From contig CALVAC010000006.1 of assembly GCA_944325435.1 (NCBI GenBank), positions 1 to 64,000 on the forward strand: a DNA stretch of 64,000 nt, written 5' to 3'. A model generated the notes under the pieces. The model saw only the letters and a program-made list of their open reading frames with translations. It was not told the DNA's origin and made no database searches. The DNA is from an uncultured Bacteroidales bacterium (lineage in GTDB: Bacteria; Bacteroidota; Bacteroidia; Bacteroidales; UBA932). Shown piece after piece: positions 7,506-15,694 of this stretch. The number at the start of each line of letters is the position of its first letter. The first letter of the stretch is position 1. Position numbers and translations under genes: made by a program.

Positions 7506-8876
7506 ATGAAACGAGATGCAATCGATCTGGGTACATTGAATGTGTCTACCCTGTTCAGGAAGTATTTTGTTCCGACTTTGTTCGGAATGTTGAGCATGTC
7601 CGCCGTGACTGCAGTCGACGGGATATATGTGGGACATGGAATAGGCAGCGACGGCATTGCTGCCATCAACATCTGTATCCCGTTGCTGATGCTTTTCACG
7701 GGTGTGGGGCTGATGGTAGGCGCAGGGGTGTCGGTAGTAGCTTCCATACATCTGTCAAGAGGGAAAATCGAGGCGGCCCGCATAAATGTAAGCCAGGCTC
7801 TGCTGTTCGTGACACTCGTAGGTCTCGTCCCATCCATCCTGATGATGGCTTATCCGTCGGGCACGGCCCGCCTGCTGGGGGCATCCGAATATCTGACGCC
7901 GCTGGTAAAGGAATATATGCTGTGGTTCATCCCTTCGCTGCTGTTCCAGATGTGGTGCTCCGTCTGCCTTTTCATAATCCGACTGGACGGTGCCCCGAAA
8001 CTGGCCATGATGTGCAATGTCCTGTCCGCACTTATCACCGTGGTGCTTGGATACCTTTTTATCTTCCCGTTGGGATGGGGGCTGAAAGGTGCGGCATTGG
8101 CCGCTACACTCGGCCTGTTGATAGGAAGCGTGACGGGGCTTGTCTATCTGTTCTGTTTTGCAAAGACATTGCGTCCTTACCGGGTGAAATGGAGCATCAA
8201 GAGCATGCGCCTTTCATTCAGGAATCTGGGCTATCAGTGCCGCATCGGCTCGTCCGCATTGCTGACTGAGGCGACGATGGCCGTACTTATGTTCGTGGGC
8301 AACCATATGTTCATGAAATACCTTGGTGACAATGGCGTGGGTGCATTCGGCATAGCCTGCTACTATACCCCGTTCGTGTTCATGGTGGGAAACGCCATAG
8401 CCCAGTCGGCCCAGCCTATCATCAGCTACAACTTCGGTCTCGGGCACAGAAACCGAGTCAGGACTACGGAGCGGATAGCGCTTCTCACGGCAGTGGTCTG
8501 CGGTGTGGTGCTCACGGCTGCGTTCTCGCTGTTCCCGGACATCCTTGTAGGGCTTTTCATAAATACAGAAAATCCTGCGGCACGGATGGCCATCGAAGGA
8601 TTCCCGTATTTTTCCGCGGCATTCGTGTTCTTCATTTTCAACCTCACGGTGATAGGCTACTACCAAAGTCTGGAGAAAATGCGCCACGCCACCGTGCTGG
8701 CTCTCCTGCGCGGCTTCATTTTCCTGATACCGTCTTTTATCCTGCTGCCGAAAGCAATAGGAGCTCACGGCATCTGGCTTGCGCTATGTCTCTCGGAATT
8801 GTTGACAACGCTTACGATAGCCATTATATACGGAATAAGCGTATTGAAACATAAGCATACATCCGCGGCAAATTAA
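7506..8876 (+). CDS. MATE-family efflux transporter
   Basis: A 456-residue protein with about twelve membrane helices and the MATE layout: two halves of six helices, an AAINICIPLLMLF segment near the N-terminus and a matching GNAIAQSAQPIISYNFG motif in the second half. It exports organic cations or drugs by ion antiport. The start at 7506 was chosen because the longer frame from 7467 would begin inside the terminator hairpin. Expression is probably governed by that leader. It follows the redox operon but has its own promoter, and converges with the aldo/keto reductase at 8901. Confidence 0.85.
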   Translation: MKRDAIDLGTLNVSTLFRKYFVPTLFGMLSMSAVTAVDGIYVGHGIGSDGIAAINICIPLLMLFTGVGLMVGAGVSVVASIHLSRGKIEAARINVSQALLFVTLVGLVPSILMMAYPSGTARLLGASEYLTPLVKEYMLWFIPSLLFQMWCSVCLFIIRLDGAPKLAMMCNVLSALITVVLGYLFIFPLGWGLKGAALAATLGLLIGSVTGLVYLFCFAKTLRPYRVKWSIKSMRLSFRNLGYQCRIGSSALLTEATMAVLMFVGNHMFMKYLGDNGVGAFGIACYYTPFVFMVGNAIAQSAQPIISYNFGLGHRNRVRTTERIALLTAVVCGVVLTAAFSLFPDILVGLFINTENPAARMAIEGFPYFSAAFVFFIFNLTVIGYYQSLEKMRHATVLALLRGFIFLIPSFILLPKAIGAHGIWLALCLSELLTTLTIAIIYGISVLKHKHTSAAN

Positions 8877-8900
8877 ATCAATATGCTTGAGAGCAGATCA

Positions 8901-9752
8901 TTATCCGTATGTCTCTACAAGATATTTCACGAACTGCGGGTCTCCGAAATTCACCGTTCCCGTATCGTGGCAGTTGAGGGTGGCGATACGTTCCATTTCC
9001 TCATCGGTCAGCGTGAAGTCGAAGATGTCCAGGTTCTGCCGCATACGCTCCATATGCGTGCTCTTGGGAATGGCGACGATACCCCGCTGCGTGAGCCAGC
9101 GCAGTGCCACCTGTGCGGCGGTCTTCCCGTAGCCTTCCCCGATGGAAGCGAGCAGTCCGCTCTTTACCACGCCTTCGGCACCCTCTCCTCCGAGCGGGCC
9201 CCAGGCCATCATCTTCGTGCCGTATTCAGCAAGAGTCGGCTCGATGCCCCGTTGCTGGACGAGCGGATTGCATTGCAACTGGTTCACCATCGGCTTGATG
9301 TCCACATAGTGGGCGAAGTCGAAGAAACGTCCTGCCTGGAAGTTGCTCACCCCGATGGCACGCACCTTGCCTGCGCGGTAGGCCGCCTCCATCGCCCTCC
9401 ACGAGCCGAACACATCACCGTATGCCTGATGGATGAGCAGCAGGTCTATGTAACCGGTCTTCAGCTTGCGCAGGCTCTCGTCAATGCTTGCCGCCGCTTT
9501 CTCCTCGCCGGCATTCGATATCCATACTTTAGTCACCAGGAAAATGTCCTGCCGGGAAATCCCGCTCTTGCTGATGGCGTTTCCCACGCCTTCTTCGTTG
9601 AAGTAGGCCTGCGCCGTATCAATCAGGCGATACCCCACCTCCAGAGCATCGCTGACGCACCGTTCACACTCCTGCGGAGCTACCTTGAACACTCCGTAAC
9701 CCAATAACGGCATTTCCACGCCGTTGTTCAGTCTGATTGTCTGCATAGTCAT
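8901..9752 (-). CDS. Cytosolic aldo/keto reductase
   Basis: Starting at 9752 (MTMQTIRLNNGVEMP) the protein has 283 residues, no signal peptide, and the full catalytic set Asp45, Tyr50 (AQAYFNE), Lys75 (VTKVW) and His108 (IHQA). It resembles 2,5-diketo-gluconate-reductase-type enzymes that reduce aldehydes and ketones with NADPH. The gene starts 14 bp after the flavin reductase stop, so the two form an operon under operator site 2. A longer start at 9794 would overlap the preceding gene and is less likely. Confidence 0.85.
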   Translation of the reverse strand: MTMQTIRLNNGVEMPLLGYGVFKVAPQECERCVSDALEVGYRLIDTAQAYFNEEGVGNAISKSGISRQDIFLVTKVWISNAGEEKAAASIDESLRKLKTGYIDLLLIHQAYGDVFGSWRAMEAAYRAGKVRAIGVSNFQAGRFFDFAHYVDIKPMVNQLQCNPLVQQRGIEPTLAEYGTKMMAWGPLGGEGAEGVVKSGLLASIGEGYGKTAAQVALRWLTQRGIVAIPKSTHMERMRQNLDIFDFTLTDEEMERIATLNCHDTGTVNFGDPQFVKYLVETYG

Positions 9753-9766
9753 ATTTGTCTTACAGA

Positions 9767-10363
9767 TTATTGAAACTTCTTTCCCGAACGCCATGCCTGT
9801 CCCACACTGCCACCCAGGGCACGGTAAATCAGGGCGGACGAATCGAAAACAATCGGCTTGAGCCTGTCAAGGTCCACCTTGCCTTCGGCATTCAGGATGC
9901 TCTCATCGGCACTCCAGTTCACGACCTCACCGACCACACGGGCACCGCCGCCGGCGTTTTCTTCCATTTCAACCACACGGCACTCCAATGTGAGCCTGTA
10001 TTCGTTGATGATCGGAGCATCCACATTCGGGCTTGGAGTTACGGTGAAACCGGCACGTTCCACTTTGTCGGGGACCTTGTCTCCGCTCACCAGGCCGAAA
10101 TAATCGGATTCCGCCATATCCTCCTCAGTAGCGAAGCTGACAGTGAACGCTTTTTTCAGTCTTATATTCTCGGTTGTCCTGTGCGCTCCCAAATCGAACA
10201 ATATTTTGTCATAATCGCACTGGCCGCCCCACGCCGCCATCATTACATCCGGGACTTGATTCTCATCGTAAGTCGCAATCATAATACAAGGCTGCGGTGT
10301 CATGACCGGATGCTGTGTCCCGAAATTCCGGCGTCCGGGCACCTCTTTTACTTTATGGTCCAT
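9767..10363 (-). CDS. Flavin reductase-like FMN-binding split-barrel protein
   Basis: A 198-residue protein matching the flavin-reductase-like split-barrel family, with GTQHPVMTPQPCIMIATYDE near the N-terminus, then MAAWGGQCDYD and a RTTENI turn. Such proteins bind FMN and either reduce flavin with NAD(P)H or act as simple flavoproteins. It is first in an operon with the aldo/keto reductase, and its promoter carries the shared 37-bp element, tying it to the redox regulon. Substrate not evident. Confidence 0.8.
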   Translation of the reverse strand: MDHKVKEVPGRRNFGTQHPVMTPQPCIMIATYDENQVPDVMMAAWGGQCDYDKILFDLGAHRTTENIRLKKAFTVSFATEEDMAESDYFGLVSGDKVPDKVERAGFTVTPSPNVDAPIINEYRLTLECRVVEMEENAGGGARVVGEVVNWSADESILNAEGKVDLDRLKPIVFDSSALIYRALGGSVGQAWRSGKKFQ

Positions 10364-10384
10364 ATCAGTTTTATATTATGAGTT

Positions 10385-10451
10385 CAAAGTTAGTCATAAT
10401 CACACTGACACAGGCTACAGAAATTACCGAAAAAACACCCATTTTTACCGT
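10385..10451 (-). promoter_or_regulatory. Operator plus promoter of the flavin reductase operon (site 2 of 4)
   Basis: On the minus strand the 37-bp element (10451 down to 10415) begins ACGGTAAAAA and ends AATTTCTGTAG. After exactly 22 bp comes TAACTTTG (10392-10385), a perfect TAnnTTTG box, 22 bp before the start codon. Layout matches site 1 base for base in spacing. Confidence 0.75.
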
Positions 10452-10548
10452 TTGTTGACTCTATCAACAGCGGAGGCGATGCCCAGGCAATCCTCCTGAC
10501 TTATGGCTCCCGGACCCGAGCCAAAGATTCCGCAGACCAGGAAGCCAT
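10452..10548. other. Spacer between the flavin reductase operator and the esterase pseudogene
   Basis: Short stretch with no frame or motif I can support; probably the trailer of the broken esterase. Confidence 0.3.
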
Positions 10549-11357
10549 TCAGAGCCTGGACATCCAGAAACGGACGGCATCATCAATCCATCCTTCGGCT
10601 ACTGTACCAGTGCCCAGTCCAAAGCCATGGGGAAGGCCGTCGTAAGCATGGAATTCGGTCGGGATGCCGAGAATGGTCATATATATAGGCAATCGCCTGC
10701 GCAAGGTCTTCGTAGGCATAGTCCGGACGGTAGATGAGCGCAAAGGCGTTGTAACCCATTCTGGACAGCTCGAGGGCATGCGGGAAACTGTCATGCATGG
10801 CCCCGACGTATGCGAACGCGCCACCGGCATTGCAGACGGCAAAGGGCGCACCCGGATTTCCACGGAAAAAGAACAGCCCCGTGTCGCGCTTCTGCGGGTC
10901 GGCCTGCTTCTCGGCTTCCGTATAGATGTCGAGGAATACGCTGCCGGCATGCGCTTTCAGGTAATTGCAGATTTCGACGGTCTTGTCCGGGTCTATGCAG
11001 TTGTACCAGACCAGGCGCAGCTGTTCCAGGGTCTCGCCGCTCCAGTAGCCCTCGTCCACGGGGAAAATCAGCCGTCCCCAGTCGCCGAAAGCCGGGTCGG
11101 CCATCACATCGCTGATGCGGCTTGTGCGGTCTTCCCGGGTATAGTCTTTCGAATCATATTCGATTCTCACGACCTGTCTGTTCGGTCGCTTGCGAAAAGT
11201 ATTGGCCGGAAACAGACCGGGTCATCTGAATCCGGAAACTGTCGTCTGTTGTTCCGTTTCCGTCCATATCAGTCTGGGGTTCTGTCTTTTCCGCACAGGC
11301 GCATAATCCTGTTGCCATAACAGCCGTTATCATTGCCATACAGGTCATCCTTTTCAT
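10549..11357 (-). pseudogene. Broken lipoprotein alpha/beta hydrolase (acetyl-esterase-like)
   Basis: Three pieces of one gene lie in order on the minus strand. A lipoprotein signal (MKRMTCMAMITAVMATGLCAC) starts at 11357 and its frame ends at 11154. A second frame (11170 down) carries the esterase N-terminal half, including the oxyanion segment NAGGAFAYVGAMHDSFPHA and DLAQAIAYIYDHSR. A third frame, ending at 10549, carries the catalytic-histidine end AYDGLPHGFGLG. The part that should hold the nucleophile GxSxG and the acid is missing between them, near 10680. So there is a frameshift near 11160-11200 and an internal deletion; no active hydrolase can be made. Its promoter still carries operator site 3. 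Confidence 0.75.
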
Positions 11358-11380
11358 CGTTTCATGTAATTAGACGGTTG

Positions 11381-11447
11381 CAAAGTTCGACATAATCCTT
11401 GTGCAGCCTGTTACACTAATTACTGCGGATACCTGCATTTTTACGGT
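11381..11447 (-). promoter_or_regulatory. Operator plus promoter of the esterase pseudogene (site 3 of 4)
   Basis: On the minus strand the element runs from 11447 (ACCGTAAAAA) to 11411 (ending AATTAGTGTAA). After 22 bp comes GAACTTTG (11388-11381), one base from TAnnTTTG. The 10 bases before the -7 box (GATTATGTC and neighbours) also match site 2. Confidence 0.7.
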
Positions 11448-11459
11448 TTGTTCTGCCCC

Positions 11460-12266
11460 TTATCCCCTGTACTCCGTCGGGCTTACCCCCAGATGCTGCT
11501 GCACATAACGGCTGAAATAGGCTGGCGACGAGAAACCGAACATATCGGAAATACGCACGAAAGTCAGCGACTTGTCGTGGAGCAGGCGGGAGATGTCGAG
11601 AACGGTGTAACGGTTTATCCAGTAGTTGGCGGCATAACCGCTTATCTTCCGCGAGACTTCGGACAGGTACTTGGGCGTGACGCACAGTTTGTCGGCATAC
11701 CAGTTCACCTCGCGGTGTTCACGGTACACACCGTTCTCCAGCATATTGAGGAAGCGGCTCATTATGGCAGCGCTTTGCTGCGGGATATTGTCCGCTCCGT
11801 AAATATGTGAATGGAAATCGAAGAAATCGATAATCAGCATCTGGACAGATGCAATCAGCAAATCCTTGCGGAAATGATGGCCGGTCTGCGCCAGCCGCGC
11901 CTCCACCATCTCGAAGTCTTTGCGGCAAAGTTCCCGTTGGCCGGCATCCAGTTTCATAATGGGATTGAGGAACAGGGCCAGCTGCCCCTTCATTCCATAA
12001 TTGCTCAGCGGCGTGGAGAGCACGATAAATTCGGATGTGACATATATCACCTTCACCCTGAAATCTTCCGCAGGCCGGATGCGCTCCACTAACTTTCCCT
12101 TGCGGACAATCATCAGATCACCCGCCTGCAGTTCGCGTTCTTCCCCGTTGTATCTCAGTCTGCAGCTGCCTTCCAGACAGAGGGCATGCGCCAGATAATT
12201 GCTGTAGGCATCGGTACCAAGCCCGTCAAGGGTGTCCTTTATTATAATATTTTCCGTTTCTGCCAT
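11460..12266 (-). CDS. AraC-family transcriptional regulator
   Basis: Start at 12266 (MAETENIIIKD), preceded by AGGAG and a promoter; the longer frame from 12446 would cross the divergent promoter. The 268-residue protein has an N-terminal cupin-like sensing domain (LRYNGEERELQAGDLMIVRKG, about 40-65) and a C-terminal pair of helix-turn-helices. The first is ADKLCVTPKYLSEVSRKISG; the second is VRISDMFGFSSPAYFSRYVQQ, followed by GVSPTEYR, as in all AraC proteins. It lies in the middle of the four promoters that share the 37-bp element and is the natural candidate to bind it. The inducer is unknown; the substrates of the reductases are the obvious guess. Confidence 0.88.
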   Translation of the reverse strand: MAETENIIIKDTLDGLGTDAYSNYLAHALCLEGSCRLRYNGEERELQAGDLMIVRKGKLVERIRPAEDFRVKVIYVTSEFIVLSTPLSNYGMKGQLALFLNPIMKLDAGQRELCRKDFEMVEARLAQTGHHFRKDLLIASVQMLIIDFFDFHSHIYGADNIPQQSAAIMSRFLNMLENGVYREHREVNWYADKLCVTPKYLSEVSRKISGYAANYWINRYTVLDISRLLHDKSLTFVRISDMFGFSSPAYFSRYVQQHLGVSPTEYRG

Positions 12267-12286
12267 ACCATCGCTTTTTTCTCCTG

Positions 12287-12294
12287 CAAATATA
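12287..12294 (-). promoter_or_regulatory. Promoter -7 box of the AraC gene
   Basis: TATATTTG on the minus strand fits TAnnTTTG and would start transcription about 14 bases before the start codon at 12266. It does not carry the 37-bp element, so the regulator is probably not autoregulated through it. Confidence 0.5.
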
Positions 12295-12376
12295 TACGGA
12301 AGCCGGGATATTTCAAGCCGGCAACGCCATCGGAAGTGCACGAAAGGCTTGACTTTTGACTCTGAAGGGCAAAAAA

Positions 12377-12443
12377 AAGGAAATATATGTATGCCATCCC
12401 GTAATTCTTGTAATGAGGCTTTCTTGCGGCTGCCGTAATTTTG
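12377..12443 (+). promoter_or_regulatory. Operator plus promoter of the truncated aldo/keto reductase (site 4 of 4)
   Basis: The promoter-proximal half of the 37-bp element is well kept (CCCGTAATTCTTGTAA ending at 12413), the distal half is degenerate (AAGGAAATAT where other sites have ACCGTAAAAA). Exactly 22 bp later stands TAATTTTG (12436-12443), a perfect -7 box. It is divergent from the AraC gene. Decay of the distal half parallels decay of the gene it serves. Confidence 0.6.
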
Positions 12444-12467
12444 CACCGGTATAACAAGAATCGGAAC

Positions 12468-12728
12468 ATGGACTACAGGACATTAGGATTGAGCGGACTG
12501 AGAGTATCCTCCATAGGATTGGGCTGTATGGGGATGAGTCACGCTTACGGCGCGCCGGCAGACAGGCGGGAAATGGCCGAATTGCTGGCCGATGCCGTGG
12601 ATATGGGCTACACTTTTTTCGACACGGCAACCGACTACCGCGCTTCAATGCCCCAGTTCCAGAAAGGAAGCTTCAGGCAGAACAAGGCATTGTTCCGCAT
12701 CCGCGGACTTTTCAGCCGACACCCCTGA
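12468..12728 (+). pseudogene. Internally deleted aldo/keto reductase
   Basis: The frame starts as a normal YghZ/Tas-type aldo/keto reductase (MDYRTLGLSGLRVSSIGLG, then AVDMGYTFFDTA) but after residue 55 jumps in frame to sequence that belongs near the C-terminus of the family (YRASMPQFQKGSFRQNKALF). It then falls out of register and stops at 86 residues. About 200 internal residues, including the catalytic Lys and His, are missing. It keeps a promoter with operator site 4, so it was once part of the same regulon. Confidence 0.75.
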
Positions 12729-12750
12729 TATGGAATAAAATCATTGATTA

Positions 12751-13452
12751 TTACAATAAGACACTGCACAGATCCTCGAACCGTGTCAACCGCAGCAGTC
12801 TCGGGTGGTCATATTCCTCTACTATTTCATGCTGCCACGTAGTGTGAAAAGGGATATATGCCCCGTAGGAGCCGATTTGCAGGACCGGAGCAATGTCCGA
12901 CTTGAACGAGTTCCCTACCATCAGAAGTTCCGGAGCCTTGATACTATGGAATGCCAGCAGATCCGTATAGGTCTTTTCAGTCTTGTCGGAGACAATTTCG
13001 AGATGGTCGAAAAATTTCCCGAGTCCGGAACACTCCAGTTTCCTTTCCTGGTCAAGGATGTTGCCCTTGGTAACGACTGTCAGCCTGTACCTGCCCGAAT
13101 CGCGTATTTTCTTCAGAGTCCCGGCAACTCCGGACATAGGCTCTGCCGGAATCCGCAGCAGAGAGCGGCCGACAGAATATATTTCTGAAATTTCTGCCGG
13201 AGACACCGTTTCCCCTCCTATTCTCAAGGCGGTCTCTATCATCGACAGCGTAAACGCAGCCGCTCCATACCCGAGCTCGGCCATATTCTGCATCTCCGTC
13301 CTGAAAAGTTCCTCCTTTATATATCCCGGGACTCCGTATTCCGAGAGAATATTACAGAACCTCCCCTCTGCCGCATCATAATAAGGCTGGTTTTCCCAAA
13401 GTGTGTCATCCGCATCGAATGCGATGACCTTTACAGTGTCATTCAATGTCAT
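12751..13452 (-). CDS. HAD-family hydrolase
   Basis: From 13452 (MTLNDTVKVIAFDADDTLW) the protein has 233 residues. Motif I is FDADDT with nucleophile Asp13 and Asp15; motif II Thr/Lys lies in LTVVTKGN; motif IV is MVGNSFKSDIAP. This matches haloacid-dehalogenase phosphatases of the YjjG/putative-hydrolase type, acting on small phosphorylated molecules in the cytosol. The longer frame to 13734 runs through the divergent promoter region and is not the start. Substrate unknown. It is the first intact gene right of the decayed regulon. Confidence 0.82.
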   Translation of the reverse strand: MTLNDTVKVIAFDADDTLWENQPYYDAAEGRFCNILSEYGVPGYIKEELFRTEMQNMAELGYGAAAFTLSMIETALRIGGETVSPAEISEIYSVGRSLLRIPAEPMSGVAGTLKKIRDSGRYRLTVVTKGNILDQERKLECSGLGKFFDHLEIVSDKTEKTYTDLLAFHSIKAPELLMVGNSFKSDIAPVLQIGSYGAYIPFHTTWQHEIVEEYDHPRLLRLTRFEDLCSVLL

Positions 13453-13610
13453 ATCAAACCGCAAAAAAACAACTGCACATTCCGTCAGGCCGTCTTTCCG
13501 ACCGGCAGGCAAAAATAAAGTCTTTTGCCAGACCTTGCAAATTCCACGGAAAATTTCATATCCGGCAGAACCATTATTGTCAAAAAGTTTCATCTCCTGA
13601 CAGAAAGAAT

Positions 13611-13618
13611 TATCTTTG
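13611..13618 (+). promoter_or_regulatory. Promoter -7 box of the AEC carrier gene
   Basis: TATCTTTG is a perfect TAnnTTTG, followed by the usual GCG. It implies a leader of about 80 bases to the start at 13704. Confidence 0.45.
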
Positions 13619-13703
13619 CGCCCCGAATTTTGAAAACTGTCATATCCACAAATCGCGGGCAAACCGCCGGAACGGCTGTAAACCTGCACAATACAATGAA
13701 TAA

Positions 13704-14615
13704 ATGCTGACAATAATTTCCCAGATGGCGGCACTGTTCATCCTGATTCTCGTAGGATACGGTGCTGCAAAGCTCAAGATAATAGACGGACGCTTTTCAC
13801 AGCAGCTGTCTGTATTCGTTATCAATATCAGCAGCCCTTGTCTGATAGTATCCTCAGTGTTGGGAGACATTTCTCCTGACAAAGGGCTTATTCTCCCGGT
13901 CCTCGCCATAGGGTGTGTGACGTATGCATTTTTCGTGGCCGTTGCAATGCTGCTTTCGCGCATCATCACAAAGAACAAGGATATGCAGGGCATCTACGGG
14001 TTTATGCTGACTTTCGGGAATGTAGGCTTCATCGGCTATCCGATAGTGGCCTCGATTTTCGGCAAATACGCCATCTTCTATGCGAGCCTGCTGAACATCC
14101 CCTTCACCCTTCTGGCCTTTTCTCTCGGGAAAAAGATGATACAGGGAGGGCCCGGAGGGCTGAAACTGGACTGGAAGATACTTGTAAGCCCAGCTATGAT
14201 AGCCTGCTACCTGTCCACTTTGATAGTAGTGTTCGACATCAAGGGTCTGCCAGGACTTATAACGACCCCGATTACCTTGCTCGGAAACATCACCGTCCCT
14301 GCCGCCCTGCTGATAATAGGCACATCCATGGCGCAAATGGACCTCCGGAAGATATTTTCCGGCAAACTGATATGGGGGATTTCCATTCTCCGGCTTCTGA
14401 TACTGCCGATAGTCATCTACTATTTCACCCGACTTATTGGCTTCAGCGGTGACATCCTCGGCATCAACACTGTCCTCGCGGCAATGCCGGTGGGTACCTA
14501 TGGTGCAATGTTCTGCCTCCAGTACGGCAAGGACGAGAGCGTCATGATCCAGGGAATACTTATTTCGACGCTCCTCTCGATACTCAGCATCCCGCTCATC
14601 ACCCAGATACTCTGA
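13704..14615 (+). CDS. AEC-family membrane carrier
   Basis: A 303-residue protein with about ten membrane helices. It begins MLTIISQMAALFILILVGY, has the AEC signature NISSPCLIVSSV near 45 and GFMLTFGNVGFIGYPI around 110, and a second-half repeat TVPAALLIIGTSMAQMD. The auxin-efflux-carrier family in bacteria includes malonate and small organic-acid or amino-acid exporters. The substrate cannot be read from sequence. It stands alone, converging with the deformylase gene. Confidence 0.82.
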   Translation: MLTIISQMAALFILILVGYGAAKLKIIDGRFSQQLSVFVINISSPCLIVSSVLGDISPDKGLILPVLAIGCVTYAFFVAVAMLLSRIITKNKDMQGIYGFMLTFGNVGFIGYPIVASIFGKYAIFYASLLNIPFTLLAFSLGKKMIQGGPGGLKLDWKILVSPAMIACYLSTLIVVFDIKGLPGLITTPITLLGNITVPAALLIIGTSMAQMDLRKIFSGKLIWGISILRLLILPIVIYYFTRLIGFSGDILGINTVLAAMPVGTYGAMFCLQYGKDESVMIQGILISTLLSILSIPLITQIL

Positions 14616-14630
14616 TCCGCCCCGCCGCAA

Positions 14631-14654
14631 TCCGGACTCCCTGGCTGGTCCGGA
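14631..14654. terminator. Hairpin between converging genes
   Basis: TCCGGAC (14631-14637) pairs perfectly with GTCCGGA (14648-14654) around a ten-base loop, between the ends of the AEC and deformylase genes. No T-run follows, so termination is only inferred from position. Confidence 0.35.
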
Positions 14655-14663
14655 ATCGCGGAT

Positions 14664-15269
14664 TCACATTCTGTCGGTAAACAGGATGCCGTCGAGGTGA
14701 TCGGTCTCGTGCTGGAAGATGACGGCGGTGAAACCGTTCACGGTGTCGCGCACCGTCTCTAAAGTGCGGATGTCAACATAACTGATGACGATGGTCTGCG
14801 AACGCTCCACATCCCCGTATATGCCCGGTATGGACAGGCAGCCTTCAGGTCCGGTCTGTTTCTCTTCGGACAGGTACTCTACCCGGATATTGGGATAGAC
14901 CTCGAAAGGCTCTCCTGCCTTGTCGAATCTCTGGACGGCAACCACTCTTCTTTTCAGGCCTACCTGCGGACCTGCTATGCCGACTCCATCCTGAGTAGAA
15001 TCTGTAACCGTGGCTATCATCCTGTCCGCAAGCCGTCCGAACCGCTCCGAGCGCAATGCTTTCAGAGGGAAATCGGCACATTCAGAGCGGAGGAGCAACG
15101 AGTCCTCCCTGTCGTCTACCGTCAGCACCCTCATGATTCCCTCCGCATCGATAATGTCCTTCTCTTCCCCGGTCAGACGGGGTGCATTATCAGCTGTACA
15201 GCCGCACGCTGCCAGGACGGCTGCCACAAGCCCTCCGCCAAAAATAAAATTCCTGATTCCTGCCTTCAT
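14664..15269 (-). CDS. Peptide deformylase-like lipoprotein
   Basis: All three deformylase motifs are present: GVGIAGPQVGL (95-105), EGCLS (142-146, metal ligand Cys144) and QHETDHLDG (186-194, ligands His187 and His191, catalytic Glu188). Yet from the start at 15269 the protein has a lipoprotein signal ending LAAC (Cys22), plus a spacer of about 40 residues before the enzyme domain. Deformylase normally removes the formyl group from new proteins in the cytosol, so an envelope-anchored copy must have another substrate, such as exported formylated peptides. The housekeeping gene is presumably elsewhere. Confidence 0.78.
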   Translation of the reverse strand: MKAGIRNFIFGGGLVAAVLAACGCTADNAPRLTGEEKDIIDAEGIMRVLTVDDREDSLLLRSECADFPLKALRSERFGRLADRMIATVTDSTQDGVGIAGPQVGLKRRVVAVQRFDKAGEPFEVYPNIRVEYLSEEKQTGPEGCLSIPGIYGDVERSQTIVISYVDIRTLETVRDTVNGFTAVIFQHETDHLDGILFTDRM

Positions 15270-15385
15270 TTTCAGTACAATTTCCCTGCAAAGATACAAA
15301 ATCCGTTTCTAAGGTCAACGGGTATGATTTCGGGTCAATCAACGGCAAATATTTCGTCATTCTATGCCTTATCCCGAATGAAGAG

Positions 15386-15646
15386 ATGGCGGACAGATTT
15401 ACTGAAATGAATGGAGGAGAAATATCCGTGAATGACATCATCTATGCAGTGCCGGAAGACACGGGAGAACCCGCATCCGTGGAAATAACGGAAACCGATG
15501 CCACAAGCGGCATTGTCCGGCTTAGCGACAGCCTGTGGATGGAATATAAGAATATGACCGGGGATTCGGCCGCGACAACAGCCTATGAAGACGGCGAATC
15601 GAGTGAGGAAGCGGCATTCCGCACCCGGAAGGATGGGGCACGGTGA
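15386..15646 (+). other. Possible small acidic ORF or gene remnant, 86 codons
   Basis: The frame from ATG 15386 encodes an acidic, soluble-looking peptide. It stays open for about 30 codons upstream with protein-like content (NGYDFGSINGKYFVILCLIP), but no start codon is seen there. That suggests the 3' part of a decayed gene. No family recognised. The opposite strand also has a 98-codon frame, which looks like a shadow. Confidence 0.25.
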
Positions 15647-15673
15647 ACAATAAAACAAAAAATCATTAAATTT

Positions 15674-15694
15674 ACATCCTGAAATTCAGGATGT
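15674..15694. repeat. Perfect 21-bp dyad upstream of the SMR gene
   Basis: ACATCCTGAA and TTCAGGATGT flank a single A. The arms are perfect inverted repeats. It lies 200 bases before the SMR start in an AT-rich region. It could be a repressor site or a hairpin; no T-run follows on the plus strand. Confidence 0.45.

Noticed and set aside
8883..9707. 274-codon plus-strand frame
   Set aside because: Antisense of the aldo/keto reductase at 8901-9752, which has the full catalytic set.
12266..12446. Extended N-terminus of the AraC gene
   Set aside because: It would run across the divergent promoter and operator site 4, and a -7 box plus AGGAG lie just before the start at 12266.
13453..13734. Extended N-terminus of the HAD hydrolase
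   Set aside because: The added 94 residues have no HAD character and would cross the promoter of the AEC gene.
15362..15658. 98-codon minus-strand frame
   Set aside because: Cysteine- and histidine-rich translation with no motif, opposite an equally doubtful acidic frame; probably a shadow.
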